Below, one piece after another: positions 22,042 through 32,616 of a DNA stretch of 64,000 nucleotides. Source of the stretch: Didymella arachidicola (Eukaryota > Ascomycota > Dothideomycetes > Pleosporales > Didymellaceae). Under the pieces are notes generated by a model. That model had not been told where the DNA came from. It worked only from the letters and a program-made list of their open reading frames with translations, and searched no databases. How positions within the stretch are numbered: position 1 is the first letter of the stretch; each line of letters starts with the position of its first letter. The position numbers and the translations under genes are program-made. The stretch spans positions 992,001-1,056,000 of the forward strand of contig CM049999.1 in NCBI GenBank assembly GCA_016630955.3. Direction: 5' to 3'.

Positions 22042-23610
22042 ATGACAACCCCGCCGTTCTCTCCACCTTTTCACGTGGTGCTGCAAGCTCTACAAACCGA
22101 CTTGAATCTCAGCGAGGAGCAACTCGCCGCGCTGCCACCACTTGAACAAGTCGAATTGACACCACAATCTGATAACCACAAGATACAGCATGCCGATGTG
22201 AAATCTTACACCTACCACCCCTACAAGCTCTTCATCGGCGTGCACAAGAACGATCCTTTCCACGCATATCTCATGCGTACTGGCCAGCACCAACATTACA
22301 GAATCGAGCTCTGCAGCGTCAACAAAGACGAAGACACGGACTACCCACCCATGGATGCACAGTGGTATGGCACCGTCGGCAACCTAGCATATCCCTTCAA
22401 CACCTTCTTAGGCGCTGCGCGATTCTCAGCTATTGTGAAGTGGTACTTTCTGCTCGCATTCAGAGCAGGGATTTTCGACGAGGATCCTGGGTTCTCCGTC
22501 ACAAAGTCCTGGCGTACAGAACTGCAAGGTGCTTGCAACGAGCTCATCGCCGCGCCACACAAAGAGCAACAGAAGAAGATCAAGGATCTGGAGAAGAAAG
22601 CTGAGATGCTGAGGCGTGCAGTGGCAAAGAAGAACAGAAAGAGCGAAGGAACAGTCGCACAGCAGACCACTGAGTTCCAGGAAAATACCGCGATATCGTC
22701 ACAACCCAAGACTGAGAGTGAAGTTGGCCCGGGCCGAAGCAGGACTCGTGAATTGAGCGGGCGGAGAAGCGAACTTGAGGGCGTTAATGAGCCAGACGAT
22801 CAGAGACACCAGGGGCCCACAGAACGATACACCTCTCTCCAACCCCCAGAGTGCCTCGGACTTGAAGACTCGCGGATCGCCCGGCCGAGATCTGGATGGC
22901 TACCGCCGTTGAACCCGCACCTGAGAGATCCCGGATCGCGTCACTACCTGCCAAGCCCTCGAGATGCCACGCCGCTCCTCCACCCAGAGGCCGTGTTCAA
23001 TTCACCATTTGCTCCATCTGGCGAGGTTCCCCAAAAGCCACCGACAAACAGAGAAGGCGTCAAGAAGAAGAGCAGCTTTACGAAAATAGGCATGCCCACA
23101 GACGAGCGACGTATAAAAAGACGGGAGAGCGTGTATGTCACCAATGATGAGAAGCTTGACAGACTGAATAGGCAACTGGCTGAGTACGAAGCGTTTGTGC
23201 CGTCCCAGGAAAACTCCAAGGAGTGGAAGAGTCGCTTTCTCAGTAAAAGCACGGAGCGCTCGAGCGAGCGGCCTACTAGAGGACGGAAGAGCGAACATAC
23301 TGCCGAAGAAGATGAGCTAGATGCAGCGGATGGCACTATAGACGGTAACAGGAAGTACCGAGATACTACAAGAATGTCGTGGACACAAGAGGTGGAACAG
23401 CCTTTAACAACTGGGGAGGACGATAGGAAGGAGGACGAGATGGAAGGGGAAGAAGTCGAGGCTGACGTGAGTACACAAGCCGAGCGGGAAAGAAAGTGGA
23501 TGCATCTATTTCGAAAAAGGGCGGAGATGTTACAGCAGATGCATAGGCTTGAGGATGAGATGACTGTTGAACATAGGCTGGATTTGTTCGACAAGATCAA
23601 ATACGTCTGA
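22042..23610 (+). CDS. Unknown coiled-coil protein
   Basis: A single 522-residue frame from ATG 22042 (MTTPPFSPPFHVVLQAL) to TGA 23610. Not recognised. Residues 1-190 look folded and mixed in composition (IQHADVKSYTYHPYKLFIG, AARFSAIVKWYFLLAFRAGIF). Residues 175-205 form a charged coiled coil (KKIKDLEKKAEMLRRAVAKK). The rest is mostly polar and disordered, with another helix at the C-terminus (KWMHLFRKRAEMLQQMHRLE). The N-terminal part may be a small conserved fungal domain; I cannot name it. Confidence 0.7.
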   Translation: MTTPPFSPPFHVVLQALQTDLNLSEEQLAALPPLEQVELTPQSDNHKIQHADVKSYTYHPYKLFIGVHKNDPFHAYLMRTGQHQHYRIELCSVNKDEDTDYPPMDAQWYGTVGNLAYPFNTFLGAARFSAIVKWYFLLAFRAGIFDEDPGFSVTKSWRTELQGACNELIAAPHKEQQKKIKDLEKKAEMLRRAVAKKNRKSEGTVAQQTTEFQENTAISSQPKTESEVGPGRSRTRELSGRRSELEGVNEPDDQRHQGPTERYTSLQPPECLGLEDSRIARPRSGWLPPLNPHLRDPGSRHYLPSPRDATPLLHPEAVFNSPFAPSGEVPQKPPTNREGVKKKSSFTKIGMPTDERRIKRRESVYVTNDEKLDRLNRQLAEYEAFVPSQENSKEWKSRFLSKSTERSSERPTRGRKSEHTAEEDELDAADGTIDGNRKYRDTTRMSWTQEVEQPLTTGEDDRKEDEMEGEEVEADVSTQAERERKWMHLFRKRAEMLQQMHRLEDEMTVEHRLDLFDKIKYV

Positions 23611-23890
23611 AGGAGAGGTTCTGCAGGCTTGTACATAGGGAGACTTGTCAAAAATCGATCACAACCATAGTGTCATGTGTGTGCAGAAACATCACAGCCA
23701 AGCAACATGTCATGTGGTCGTACGTCTTGAAGATGTGCCGGGAGAGACGTGCGCAACTGCAGTTGCCCCACAAGGACCCCTTGCACTAGCGCGGCCGCGG
23801 TCCCCTCAGGGAGCTTCGAATGCACGACGACAGGAGCACGCCGCCAGCAGCTCGTCACCGCTGCCTGCCCGCCCGTTGTCCGCCGTCGCA

Positions 23891-25201
23891 ATGCTCTCCG
23901 GAATCCTCATTTTCAATCAAAAAGGCGAGAACCTCATCTTTCGCGCCTTCCGCAACGACTGCCGCCCGCGCCTTGCCGACGTATTCCGTATCCAAGTAAT
24001 TTCCAACGCACAAGTTCGCTCGCCCATCCTCACGCTCGGCTCGACGACATTTAGCCATGTGAAGCACGAAAACATCTACCTAGTGGCCGTGACGAAGAGC
24101 AACGCCAATGCCGCGCTCGTCTTCGAGTTCTTGTACCGCCTGGTCGGTCTGGGGAAGGCGTACTTTGGGAAATTCGACGAGGAGGCCGTGAAGAACAACT
24201 TCGTGCTGGTATACGAGCTTTTGGATGAGATTTTGGATTTTGGATACCCGCAAAACACAGAGACCGACACGCTGAAGATGTACATCACAACGGAGGGTGT
24301 CAAGTCAGAGAGAGCCATGGAGGACTCGTCAAAAATCACAATGCAGGCCACTGGCGCTCTGTCGTGGCGGCGGGCGGATATCAAGTACCGCAAGAACGAG
24401 GCCTTTGTCGACGTCATAGAGGACGTGAACCTCCTCATGTCAGCAACCGGTACCGTGCTGCGAGCAGACGTCAACGGGCAGATCATAATGCGCGCATACC
24501 TCTCGGGCACACCAGAGTGCAAATTCGGCTTGAACGACCGCCTCACGCTAGGCGAAGACAATCTCCAGCAACCCTCTGGTAACAAGGCTGGCGCAAAGGC
24601 CACAAGGGCAGCTGCAGGCAGTGTCACGCTGGAGGACTGCCAGTTCCATCAATGCGTCAAGCTCGGCAAATTCGACGCAGACAGGATAATATCTTTCATC
24701 CCACCGGATGGCGAGTTCGAACTCATGCGGTACCGCGCAACCGAAAACGTCAACCTGCCCTTCAAAGTCCACGCCATTGTCAACGAAGTCGGCAAGACAA
24801 AGGTCGAATACAGCATCGCCATCCGCGCGAACTACGGCTCTAAACTCTTTGCCACGAACGTCGTTGTGCGGATACCCACACCACTGAACACGGCACGCAT
24901 CACGGAGCGCACATCACAGGGCAAAGCGAAGTACGAGCCCGAGCACAACAACATCGTTTGGAAGATTCCCAGGTTCACGGGGCAGAGCGAGTTCGTGCTC
25001 AGCGCCGAGGCGAGCCTGACGAGCATGACAAACCAGAAGGCTTGGTCTCGACCGCCGCTGAACCTGAGCTTCTCGCTGCTAATGTTCACGAGCTCGGGGC
25101 TGTTGGTTCGATACTTGAAGGTGTTTGAGAAGAGCAATTACAGCAGTGTCAAGTGGGTGCGGTACATGACGCGCGCGGGCAACTACGAGATCAGGTTTTA
25201 G
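23891..25201 (+). CDS. AP-2 adaptor complex subunit mu
   Basis: The frame is open from 23645, but the family start MLSGILIFNQKGENLIFR is at ATG 23891, giving 436 residues as expected for mu2. The N-terminal longin-like domain has FRIQVISNAQVRSPI, VAVTKSNANAALVFEFLY and NNFVLVYELLDEILDFGYPQ. The C-terminal mu-homology domain begins at about WRRADIKYRKNEAFVDVIE and has YLSGTPECKFGLND, typical of AP-2 rather than AP-1. It ends YMTRAGNYEIRF. The protein recognises tyrosine-based sorting signals on cargo during clathrin-mediated endocytosis at the plasma membrane. No intron is needed. Confidence 0.92.
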   Translation: MLSGILIFNQKGENLIFRAFRNDCRPRLADVFRIQVISNAQVRSPILTLGSTTFSHVKHENIYLVAVTKSNANAALVFEFLYRLVGLGKAYFGKFDEEAVKNNFVLVYELLDEILDFGYPQNTETDTLKMYITTEGVKSERAMEDSSKITMQATGALSWRRADIKYRKNEAFVDVIEDVNLLMSATGTVLRADVNGQIIMRAYLSGTPECKFGLNDRLTLGEDNLQQPSGNKAGAKATRAAAGSVTLEDCQFHQCVKLGKFDADRIISFIPPDGEFELMRYRATENVNLPFKVHAIVNEVGKTKVEYSIAIRANYGSKLFATNVVVRIPTPLNTARITERTSQGKAKYEPEHNNIVWKIPRFTGQSEFVLSAEASLTSMTNQKAWSRPPLNLSFSLLMFTSSGLLVRYLKVFEKSNYSSVKWVRYMTRAGNYEIRF

Positions 25202-25903
25202 ATAATGTGTGTATGGACGGTTTTGTGACTACCGGCGTTGCATTGCAGGCGTTCGGCCATGATATCCTTGGGTCGAGAGTTTCTTCTGAAAGTCGGACTT
25301 GCAATCGACATTACCGGAGACGTGATTGAGACCGCTAATTTACTGGAGTACCAACGAGTGAAGGACACGTCGGTGCAGCTTATGTTGTAGACTGCGAAAG
25401 CCAAAAAGGACCCTCGAGTCGCTAGATCTGCACACAGTATGGGACAAGCAAGCGAGATTGTGAAGAACCTGTCGTCACGACGACAAAGTGGTGTATATCA
25501 AACTGCGTGATATATTCAGGGAGCGGTCTCTACAGAGCGTGGTCGCAAAGACTCCAGGTCCCGAGAAACATGTGAGTCACGCAGGTCGACAAGAAGCGAA
25601 CGGACAAATGCCTCCAACCGGTGGAGACAGGGAATAGGGCTGAAACGTACAGGGAATAAGGCTGCAAACATGTGCGTCATGGTTCGTTCGCGCCTGCTAG
25701 TAGATTGCTGATCGCTGTTGCCGTAGCAACAGGCTTCCCCAAATATGAAAGAGCTTGAACATTCTTAACGGCTGCATCGGGACGCGTTTGGAGCACACCA
25801 CGACATCCACTTTCAGTTACAACTTACACTCGCAATTACATTGCTTTGTAATCGTCGCTCAATATCTACTCTACATCACGCACATTCACAATCACACGCA
25901 ACA
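25202..25903. other. Intergenic, nothing recognised
   Basis: About 700 bp between two plus-strand genes; only short frames. Confidence 0.45.
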
Positions 25904-26325
25904 ATGTCTACCAACGTCCTCAGCAGCCGCGACACCAACGCGCAGATCAAGCCCACCGCGCCGGCTGACGCCAAAGACACTAAGTCGCTGGAGTACCACC
26001 GCCAGGTTCTCGAGTCGCGCATGAAGGACGAGCAGTAAGCATGTACGGTCTACATCCAATGCGCAGAGCTAACCAGAATCAGAGCACAGAAGTACGTCTC
26101 GCCCTCAGACGAAATCCAGTCGCCGGCGACACAGAAGCTCAGCAACTTCCGCAACAAGAACATCATGAAGAAGTGAGTTGCGCTATACATGTCGAGACTG
26201 TGTAAACCAGTGCTGACAGCAGCAGGTCCAAGCCGCAGACACTCTTCCAGAAGACAAGCACGCGCAGCTTCGAGGCGGCTAAGGGCCAGCCCATGTTCGC
26301 CGACATCCCCAAGAAAGACGAATAA
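25904..26325 (+). CDS. Spo12-family cell-cycle protein
   Basis: Exons 25904-26034, 26083-26172 and 26226-26325 (introns of 48 and 53 bp) give 106 residues, too interrupted for a simple frame scan. The core YVSPSDEIQSPATQKLS at about 48-64 is the Spo12 signature (S-P-S/T-D-x-I-x-S-P-x-x-x-K-L). Upstream is TKSLEYHRQVLESRM, downstream a short basic tail with KPQTLFQKTSTRSF. In yeasts Spo12-type proteins act in mitotic exit (FEAR network) and meiosis through phosphorylation of the central serines. Intron borders keep this motif in frame, which supports the model. Confidence 0.8.
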
Positions 26326-26652
26326 CAAGCCATTGTTGCAGCACACACGTGTTGTGCAAGCTGTCTCCGCATTTTCATTTCGAGCGGAGCGCAGTCGAGT
26401 TTTTGGTGAAGGCGCTTTTCTTTGGATCTATACCCCATGCCACGGATGCATGACTGGGTATGGCAGGGACATCACGAGTCTCTCTGGCGTTTGGATTGTA
26501 TTTGGACGGGCAATTGAATTGAGCACGACTACATGAGATTGAATGTGCATTACCTTGGGCACAAGGAGGGATGGTGGGATGCTCTATCGATAAGCAGCAT
26601 GCTAAGCCGCGCGACGCAATACATCTCGTGCCTCATCCCGTCCACTCCCTTC
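26326..26652. other. Intergenic, nothing recognised
   Basis: A 327-bp spacer that holds the end of the Spo12-family transcript and the UreF promoter. Confidence 0.4.
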
Positions 26653-27646
26653 ATGACTTCTCCACCAGCAAGCCAGCAATCTCTCCAAGATGAGATAGCT
26701 TTCCTTGAGGCGCGGCTGCGCGCCGCTAAAGCACAGCTAAACCACCAGCAAGATGTGTCTCCAGATCCCACAATATCCAGCAACGAGAGCAGCGCAGGTC
26801 CGTTATCGCACTCCGACAAAACAGCTGTATCCGCCAGTTGCTGACAACAAAGTTATAGTTCAACCCTCAGCCCTGCATGCGCTCCTCCTGCTCTCCGACT
26901 CCGCACTCCCCCTTGGCTCCTTTGCCTTCAGCAGCGGTCTGGAGAGCTACCTTGCGCACCATAAGCCTTCCGCATCCGCCTCTTCCTCACAACTACTAGG
27001 ATTGCTCAACACGTTTCTACGCCTCTCGCTCGCAACCCTCGCCAGTACTGCGCTACCTTACGTACTCGCGGCATACCGCGATCCGGGGGTTTTAAAGACG
27101 CTTGATAACGACTTTGATGCGAGTACGCCGTGTACAGTAGCGAGGCGCGCGAGTGTTGCACAAGGGAGAGCTCTGCTAGCGGTGTGGGAGAGGAGTTTCA
27201 AAAGCCAGTACAAAGACTCCTCACGGTCTTCCTCCTCGCGGGTCTCTGACGCGCACAAGGACGTTGAGACAGATGCAACGACCGCCGTAGACGCGTTATC
27301 CTCCTTCTCCCTCGCCCTCCGCTCCGCACCAGACGCGTTCCACGCGCACTACGCGCCGCTGTGGGGCGTCGTGTCGCGCATCCTCGGCGTGCCCTTGCAC
27401 GAAGCTAGTTACTTGTTTCTGTTCAGCCATGCGCGCACGGTGATGAGCGCGGCGGTTAGGGCGAGCGTTATGGGCCCGTATCAGGCGCAGGCGCTGCTTG
27501 CGAGCGTGGAGCTGCAGGGTAGGATTCGTGGGCTGGTGAGCGAGGGGTGGGGACGTAGGCCTGAGGAGGCGGGGCAGAGTGTGCCGGTTATGGATCTTTG
27601 GGTGGGGAGGCATGAGAAGTTGTATAGTAGGATTTTCAACTCTTGA
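26653..27646 (+). CDS. Urease accessory protein UreF
   Basis: Exons 26653-26797 and 26859-27646 joined over a 61-bp intron (donor GTCCGT is weak; branch GCTGAC, acceptor TATAG) give 310 residues. The first exon is a short coiled-coil extension (ALQDEIAFLEARL-like). The UreF domain starts HALLLLSDSALPLGSFAFSSGLE and includes LNTFLRLSLATL, the AHYAPLWGVVSRILGV helix and ending MDLWVGRHEKLYSRIFNS. UreF forms the UreD-UreF-UreG complex that loads nickel into urease in the cytoplasm. An acidic/serine insert (about 175-200) is longer than in bacterial forms. Confidence 0.9.
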
Positions 27647-27797
27647 GAAGTGCTGAAAGGGCCGAGGTTCTCTTCGGTGCAGAGCAGGACGGTACAGGGC
27701 ATGGTTCTGTGAATTGCTGAGGGTTGCTTTCTGTTCAAGATGAGAGGGGAGGTATAGAAGCATGTATCTCCAAGACTCCAACATCTGTATCCCCGCT

Positions 27798-28498
27798 TTA
27801 CATCCAATCCTCTATTCTTCTTCCACACCCTCCTCCTCCTCTCCGCCATCCCACTCCCACTCCCCCCTCACCCCCCTCCCGATCCCTCACCTCACACCCC
27901 CTAATCCTCGTCCTAACATCCATCAACGCCCTCCCCAACCTATTCTCCCCCCAACTCCTTCTATAATTCTCCGCAACCTCCTCCTTATACCCAATCCCCC
28001 AAACACGATCCCTACTACTCGCCTCTGCAATCTCCCTATGTCCCGTCCCCACCAAAACATCCTCCATATGCGCGTTGGCCAGATGCGTAAACTTGTACCA
28101 GCTCACTGTCCTCGCGACTTGGCTTTTCACCGCGTCCCAGTGCTCGTCGCGGAATCCGTTGATTTGCTTTCCAAGAGTTTTTTGGTCGCCGGGGTCTTTG
28201 GTGGCGAGGATTTTACGGCATGTTGAGTGGTTGGTGAAGGAGAGGGCTTTGAGATACATGTATGCTTGCTCGGCGCAGGTGAATGTGATGTGTTCGCCGT
28301 GTTCGGTTAGTGGAGGGGGAAGGGAAGGAAGGGCGCAGATGCGGAGGAGGATGGGGACTGGGATTGTGATGGTTGAGGGTTTCATTGGCAGAAGATGTCG
28401 TATGGCCTGACGTTTAGATGGTAGAAGAATAATAATTTCGAGGGAGTTGTTGGTAGTTTTGTGATTAGGGGGCGGGTGTTTTTGCGTTTTGGTGGCAT
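27798..28498 (-). pseudogene. NADAR (YbiA-like) family gene, frameshifted
   Basis: The domain core is clear: FTCAEQAYMYLKALSF, ILATKDPGDQKTLGKQI, and WGIGYKEEVAENYRRSWGENRLGRALMDVR. These match the NADAR fold, whose members hydrolyse N-glycosidic bonds in ADP-ribose or riboflavin-pathway compounds. The long frame has no good start. ATG 28498 opens another frame, MPPKRKNTRPLITK...FFYHLNVRPYDIFCQ, which is the missing N-terminal strand with the family's P-Y-x-x-F motif, and then reads TGA at about 28383. Restoring one G there would change TGA to TGG and shift into the core frame, so a single-base deletion (real or an assembly error) fits. A fallback is a truncated protein from ATG 28385. The C-terminus is Gly-rich. 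Confidence 0.65.
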
Positions 28499-28668
28499 CG
28501 TGTGATTGTGTTGTGGGTGGGGCGCAGAAATGCTGGGTTGTTCTCGAGATCAAGAAAGGTCGGGTCTCTACCAAGTAGTATTGACGCACGTTGGATGAGT
28601 CGAAATGATGCGAACCGTGGAACTAGTAGGGCGGGACCAGATGCCGGCGAATCAGACTTTGACATTGA

Positions 28669-29859
28669 TCACAGCTCTTCTACTTCCTTTGCTCTCGACT
28701 GGTGTGGAGCGTGGTTCTTCAGATGGTCCCATATCAGACGTGCCACGATCCAATGCCCGTGTGGCCTCATATGGAAGACTCGTTTGTACGAGTCCGGGAT
28801 AAGCCAGTGAATCGTATCCTCGATAATTCCCTGGTCTTCCACACCTGTCCCATTCTTCTTGACAAACCCTTTGTCCGGGTCAAAACTCCAATCTGGATGC
28901 TCACTGAGTGTTTTATTGATTTGACCTGCAATCCCGCTTTCAAACGACCCTCTCGGCACACCGTCGCCTGTGCTATTCTGTAGACCTGTCTTGTTCTCTC
29001 CTCGGTCGACGGTGTCCCACTCGTAGAACATCAGCCCGGAGCGGTTTGGATCCGGTTCGTAGACGCCTGCTTCACAGTACCGGCCTCTCAAAAGCGCAAC
29101 GTCGACATCGTAGTCTACGAAGTGGACGTTTGGTCCTGCAGCATCGACAGCCCTGTGTAGCACGGCGTTGACGGAGAGCACCATGTCGTTGAGTGCCTCG
29201 CGCATAGAAAGTGTCAGATACTGCTTCTGTCGCTCGAGGGTGCGCCACACGGCCCAGGTGACATTGTCGCAGGTATTGTCGTCAGTGCCAAAGAAGCGCG
29301 CATAACCTGTGACATAGATCAGGCCATATGTTGCGTTGAGATGAAGCTTTGCAGCCTCGATCAGAGCTGTAACATTGCGATAGAGCTGTGTGTCGTTTGC
29401 GATCTTGGCTTGCGCTTCCGCGATTGACTTTTGGCATGCATCTTCGTCGGCCATATAGAACTGATAGACGCAGTCGCTCAGAATGGGCGTGAGACCAATG
29501 TCATTGCCGCCTGCAGAGATGGTGATGAGATTGAGATTCGCATCGAGCACCGGCACTTGCTTGGCCAGTATCTCCGTGGTGTCTGCGCCTGAGCAAGCCA
29601 AGCTCTGATGTGTCGCGTTGGATTCTAGAGAAGTCTTGAAGAAATTGTGTACAAGGGTAGGGTATGCTGAATCGTACCGTGAACATGAAAAGTCCACACG
29701 TTTGCCGCTCCCCAAGCCTGCACCATAACTGTCGCCGATGGAAGCCATGGTTTTAATCCACGAAAAATCTGTATCAACGTCGAGGCATGTGTTTATGAGA
29801 GTCTGGTGTGATGTTCCCTTGCTGGTGAAAAGCCATGCGGCCCAGTGTGTGAGGAACAT
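28669..29859 (-). CDS. SGNH (GDSL-type) hydrolase
   Basis: A single frame gives 396 residues from ATG 29859. Block I is MASIGDSYGAG with the nucleophile serine in GDSY, block III is SAGGNDIG, and the end carries MRPHGHWIVA in the expected histidine region, so the catalytic Ser-Asp/His elements are present. Several N-x-S/T sites (NATH, NDTQ, NVTA, NATY) and paired cysteines suggest secretion, but the modelled N-terminus (MFLTHWAAWLFTSKG) is only weakly signal-like; an unseen upstream exon may supply the signal peptide. Fungal members are esterases or lipases acting on plant or lipid substrates. Substrate unknown. Confidence 0.8.
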   Translation of the reverse strand: MFLTHWAAWLFTSKGTSHQTLINTCLDVDTDFSWIKTMASIGDSYGAGLGSGKRVDFSCSRYDSAYPTLVHNFFKTSLESNATHQSLACSGADTTEILAKQVPVLDANLNLITISAGGNDIGLTPILSDCVYQFYMADEDACQKSIAEAQAKIANDTQLYRNVTALIEAAKLHLNATYGLIYVTGYARFFGTDDNTCDNVTWAVWRTLERQKQYLTLSMREALNDMVLSVNAVLHRAVDAAGPNVHFVDYDVDVALLRGRYCEAGVYEPDPNRSGLMFYEWDTVDRGENKTGLQNSTGDGVPRGSFESGIAGQINKTLSEHPDWSFDPDKGFVKKNGTGVEDQGIIEDTIHWLIPDSYKRVFHMRPHGHWIVARLIWDHLKNHAPHQSRAKEVEEL

Positions 29860-30935
29860 CTCGAACGAGGATTTTCTAACGTAGGCTCGCTGCAGGTGAG
29901 TTTTGTGGGAGATTGGAGTACCATTTCAATATCTTTTGGAGAAGCTGAACCAGGCGTGCGCACCGAGTTGATGCTTTGTTGCGGCCTATGGTGTTCGCCA
30001 GGCATCAGTCATGGGACATCTGGACTCCCCGCAGCGGCTCGTGACTGGACGGCGCACGAGGGACTGGCTAGAAGCATAATTGGACGTCGAAGGAAAAGGT
30101 AAGTGGCACGCAACAAATACTGTTGTGCTGGACATAGTGCCGCTTCTTGACCATAGAGCTGATAAGGTCCTACTTTGGTAGTTGGGATAAGTTTTGTGAG
30201 TGGGGATAGAGAACAGGGGTGCGGGCCGAATCACAAAATCTGTTTCTTATATTATTCTCGAACGAGAGCGGCAGTAGAAGCTGACTAATACATTATTGTC
30301 TAATTAGAGGCATTTATAGTTACAGTACGCTAACTGCCTTGACTACCCCCCTCCGAGACCCACTCACAAAACTTATCCCAGGTACCACAGTAGGGGTAGG
30401 TTGCATCCAGATGCTGTGCATCATCGTCCGTATCGCAACAAGCGGTTGGAAGTGTCGCCAATGATGGTACTTTAAAAGGGATGATGAAAGGCCGGTATCA
30501 TTGTGCATCATCTCTACCGATTGGGACAATAAGATTTTTGCTTCCACTGCGAGATTGTGCTTTATTAGTTCCGAAGGTCTTTTCCACCAGGTAAATGCTC
30601 CTATCCCGGTCACCCAAGCAGGCCAAGCTCTGATTCGGAGTTGAAGTTCGGATAAACAAGCCAAGTCTTGCACCCAAGAATGCCGCTTATTGTTCGAAGC
30701 AACAAAAGCTGCATGACGACCTTGTGATGATTTTGTGACGATGCTGCGGAGCGAAGGGGACGGGGAGGCGCGATTTAGAAAAGTGAAGGCTGTCGGCATT
30801 CGAGATAAAACTGCTTTCACATTAAAAGCATAATATCCACCAGCGCTATAAGGTCCACAACCACGTCAACGATACTTCGCCCTTCGGAATAGCTTGTGCT
30901 TGTGCATTTCGTTAAGATTATTTGATCAAGAGATC
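29860..30935. other. Region between SGNH hydrolase and MFS transporter
   Basis: About 1.1 kb that contains the inverted-repeat element and the divergent promoters of the two flanking genes. A minus-strand frame of 166 codons (30320-30820) overlaps the right arm of the repeat and has no recognisable domain. Confidence 0.45.
30169..30394. repeat. 226-bp inverted-repeat element, MITE-like
   Basis: The left arm at 30169-30204 and the right arm at 30359-30394 are reverse complements over 36 bases with three mismatches, including a perfect 22-base block (30183-30204 against 30359-30380). The inner 154 bp is AT-rich with no open frame. Both outer edges carry CCTACT/AGTAGG and have GGT on either side, which may be a short target duplication. 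This is consistent with a non-autonomous DNA transposon or another hairpin-forming element. Confidence 0.65.
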
Positions 30936-32616
30936 ATGGCGAACTTGCACTCGAGCTACGAGCCGGAGCCTTCGATTACGTTGGCACAGCGCCAGGGCTC
31001 GGATTTCATTGAGCTTGACAGAATCCATCACCTACGCAAGGAAGCAGACAACCTTGCGTCTACACAAGCTTCTTCTCACCATGTAAAGTCTGCGCCGGTG
31101 AACAAAGAACCTGCGCGTGAGACAGCAGCCTCTACACCACGCCGAGTATCAATTCACGACTCAAATATTGAGCTTGACGGTGTCAACCCACAGCATGATG
31201 AAGCTGGCGTAGGAGAAGCACAGTTCTCGCTTCCACCTGTCGATACAGGGAAAGATGCATGGCTCTTTCTCTTCTCAGCGTTCATTATGGACATTCTGGT
31301 CTGGGGTACCTCCTACCTCGAACTTGCACACTTAGCTTGCACTAAAGCCATGCAGGCTTCCCTTTCGCCTTTGGCATCTTTCAGGAGTACTATTCCTCTC
31401 AACCGCCGTTTCAAAGTCAGCGTAATATAGCTGTCATCGGCACATGCGCCTTGGGGTTGATGTACCTCTCCTCACCTCTCGTCTTCGGTATGCTTGCATG
31501 GTACCCCACGTGGAAGAGGCCTTGTATCATGATCGGCCTCATCATCATGTGTCTTTCTCTCGGACTTAGCTCTTTGAGTACGACAGTCCTACATCTGATT
31601 GCCACTCAGGGCATTTTCTATGCTATCGGAGGTGCTCTGTGTTACAGTCCGACAATCGGCTTCATGGATGAGTGGTTCGTGAAGCGGAAAGGCTTGGCTT
31701 TCGGGATTATGTGGGTGAGTCACGATCCTATCTACTTGGCAGCCTCGATAATACTGGCCAATGATGCTGACTGCATTTACAGGCTGGCACTGGCCTCGGT
31801 GGTGTGCTGATCCCGCTACTTCTCCAATTCCTGCTCGACAAGTACGGTTCTCGAACAACTCTCCGCATCTGGGCTGTGTCAGTCTAATCATCTTGCGTCG
31901 TGAAATATTGCTAATATGATTCTAGAGTTTTCTTTGTCGCCGCGGCGCCTCTCTATGTGTTCCTCCAACCGCGTCTTCCCGTCGCTCAAGCCACCAACCG
32001 CCGCGCATTCAATGTATCCTTTCTCAAGAACAAGGTCTTTCTGCTGCTCCAGCTAGGCAATGTTTGCGAGAGCTTCGGGTACTTTGTGCCCTCCATCTAC
32101 CTGCCAACTATAGCGAAGGGTCTGGGTGCATCGAATAGCGTTTCTGCACTGACGCTCATCCTGATCAACATGGCTACAGTCGTTGGCTGCGTAGTCATGG
32201 GCTGGATAGTGGATCGCTACCACATCACGACTTGCATTCTCATATCTACGTTAGGGTCTACCCTTTCAGTGTTCTTGCTCTGGGGCTTTTCATCGCAACT
32301 CTCCCTACTCCTGGTATTCTGCTTCATGTATGGATTGTTCGCCGGCTGCTTCACAACAACTTATCCTGGTATCATGAAAGTAGTGAACATAAGCCAGCAG
32401 ACAGCAGATACAACCATGGTGTATGCCATTCTTGGCGCGGGGCGTGGTATTGGAAATGTGGCATGCGGGCCTCTTAGTGAGGCATTAATTAGAGCAGGTG
32501 AAGTCGGCAGGTCTGGTATTTATGGGAGCCAGTATGGTGCGATTGTCATATTGACAGGCGTCAGTGCTGCATTGGGCGGAGTGAGCTGCTTTGGCAGGAG
32601 ATTTGGGTGGTTTTGA
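30936..32616 (+). CDS. MFS transporter, monocarboxylate-type
   Basis: Exons 30936-31305, 31356-31714, 31783-31877 and 31926-32616 give 504 residues. After a polar N-terminus of about 105 residues come roughly 12 hydrophobic segments: WLFLFSAFIMDILVWG, IAVIGTCALGLMYLSSPLVFG, AGTGLGGVLIPLLLQF and others. The region between segments 2 and 3 and the WFVKRKGLAFGIMWAGTGLG stretch fit the fungal monocarboxylate porter homologue (MCT/MCH) branch of the major facilitator family. Introns are 48-68 bp and fall within or between membrane segments. Substrate cannot be read off. It sits directly upstream of a P450 on the same strand. Confidence 0.88.

Noticed and set aside
22944..23651. Long minus-strand frame rich in Ser and Leu
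   Set aside because: It lies opposite a real coding frame, and the Ser/Leu excess comes from the complement of Glu/Lys/Arg codons.
28466..28810. Short plus-strand frames between the NADAR and SGNH genes
   Set aside because: They are complements of the two minus-strand genes.
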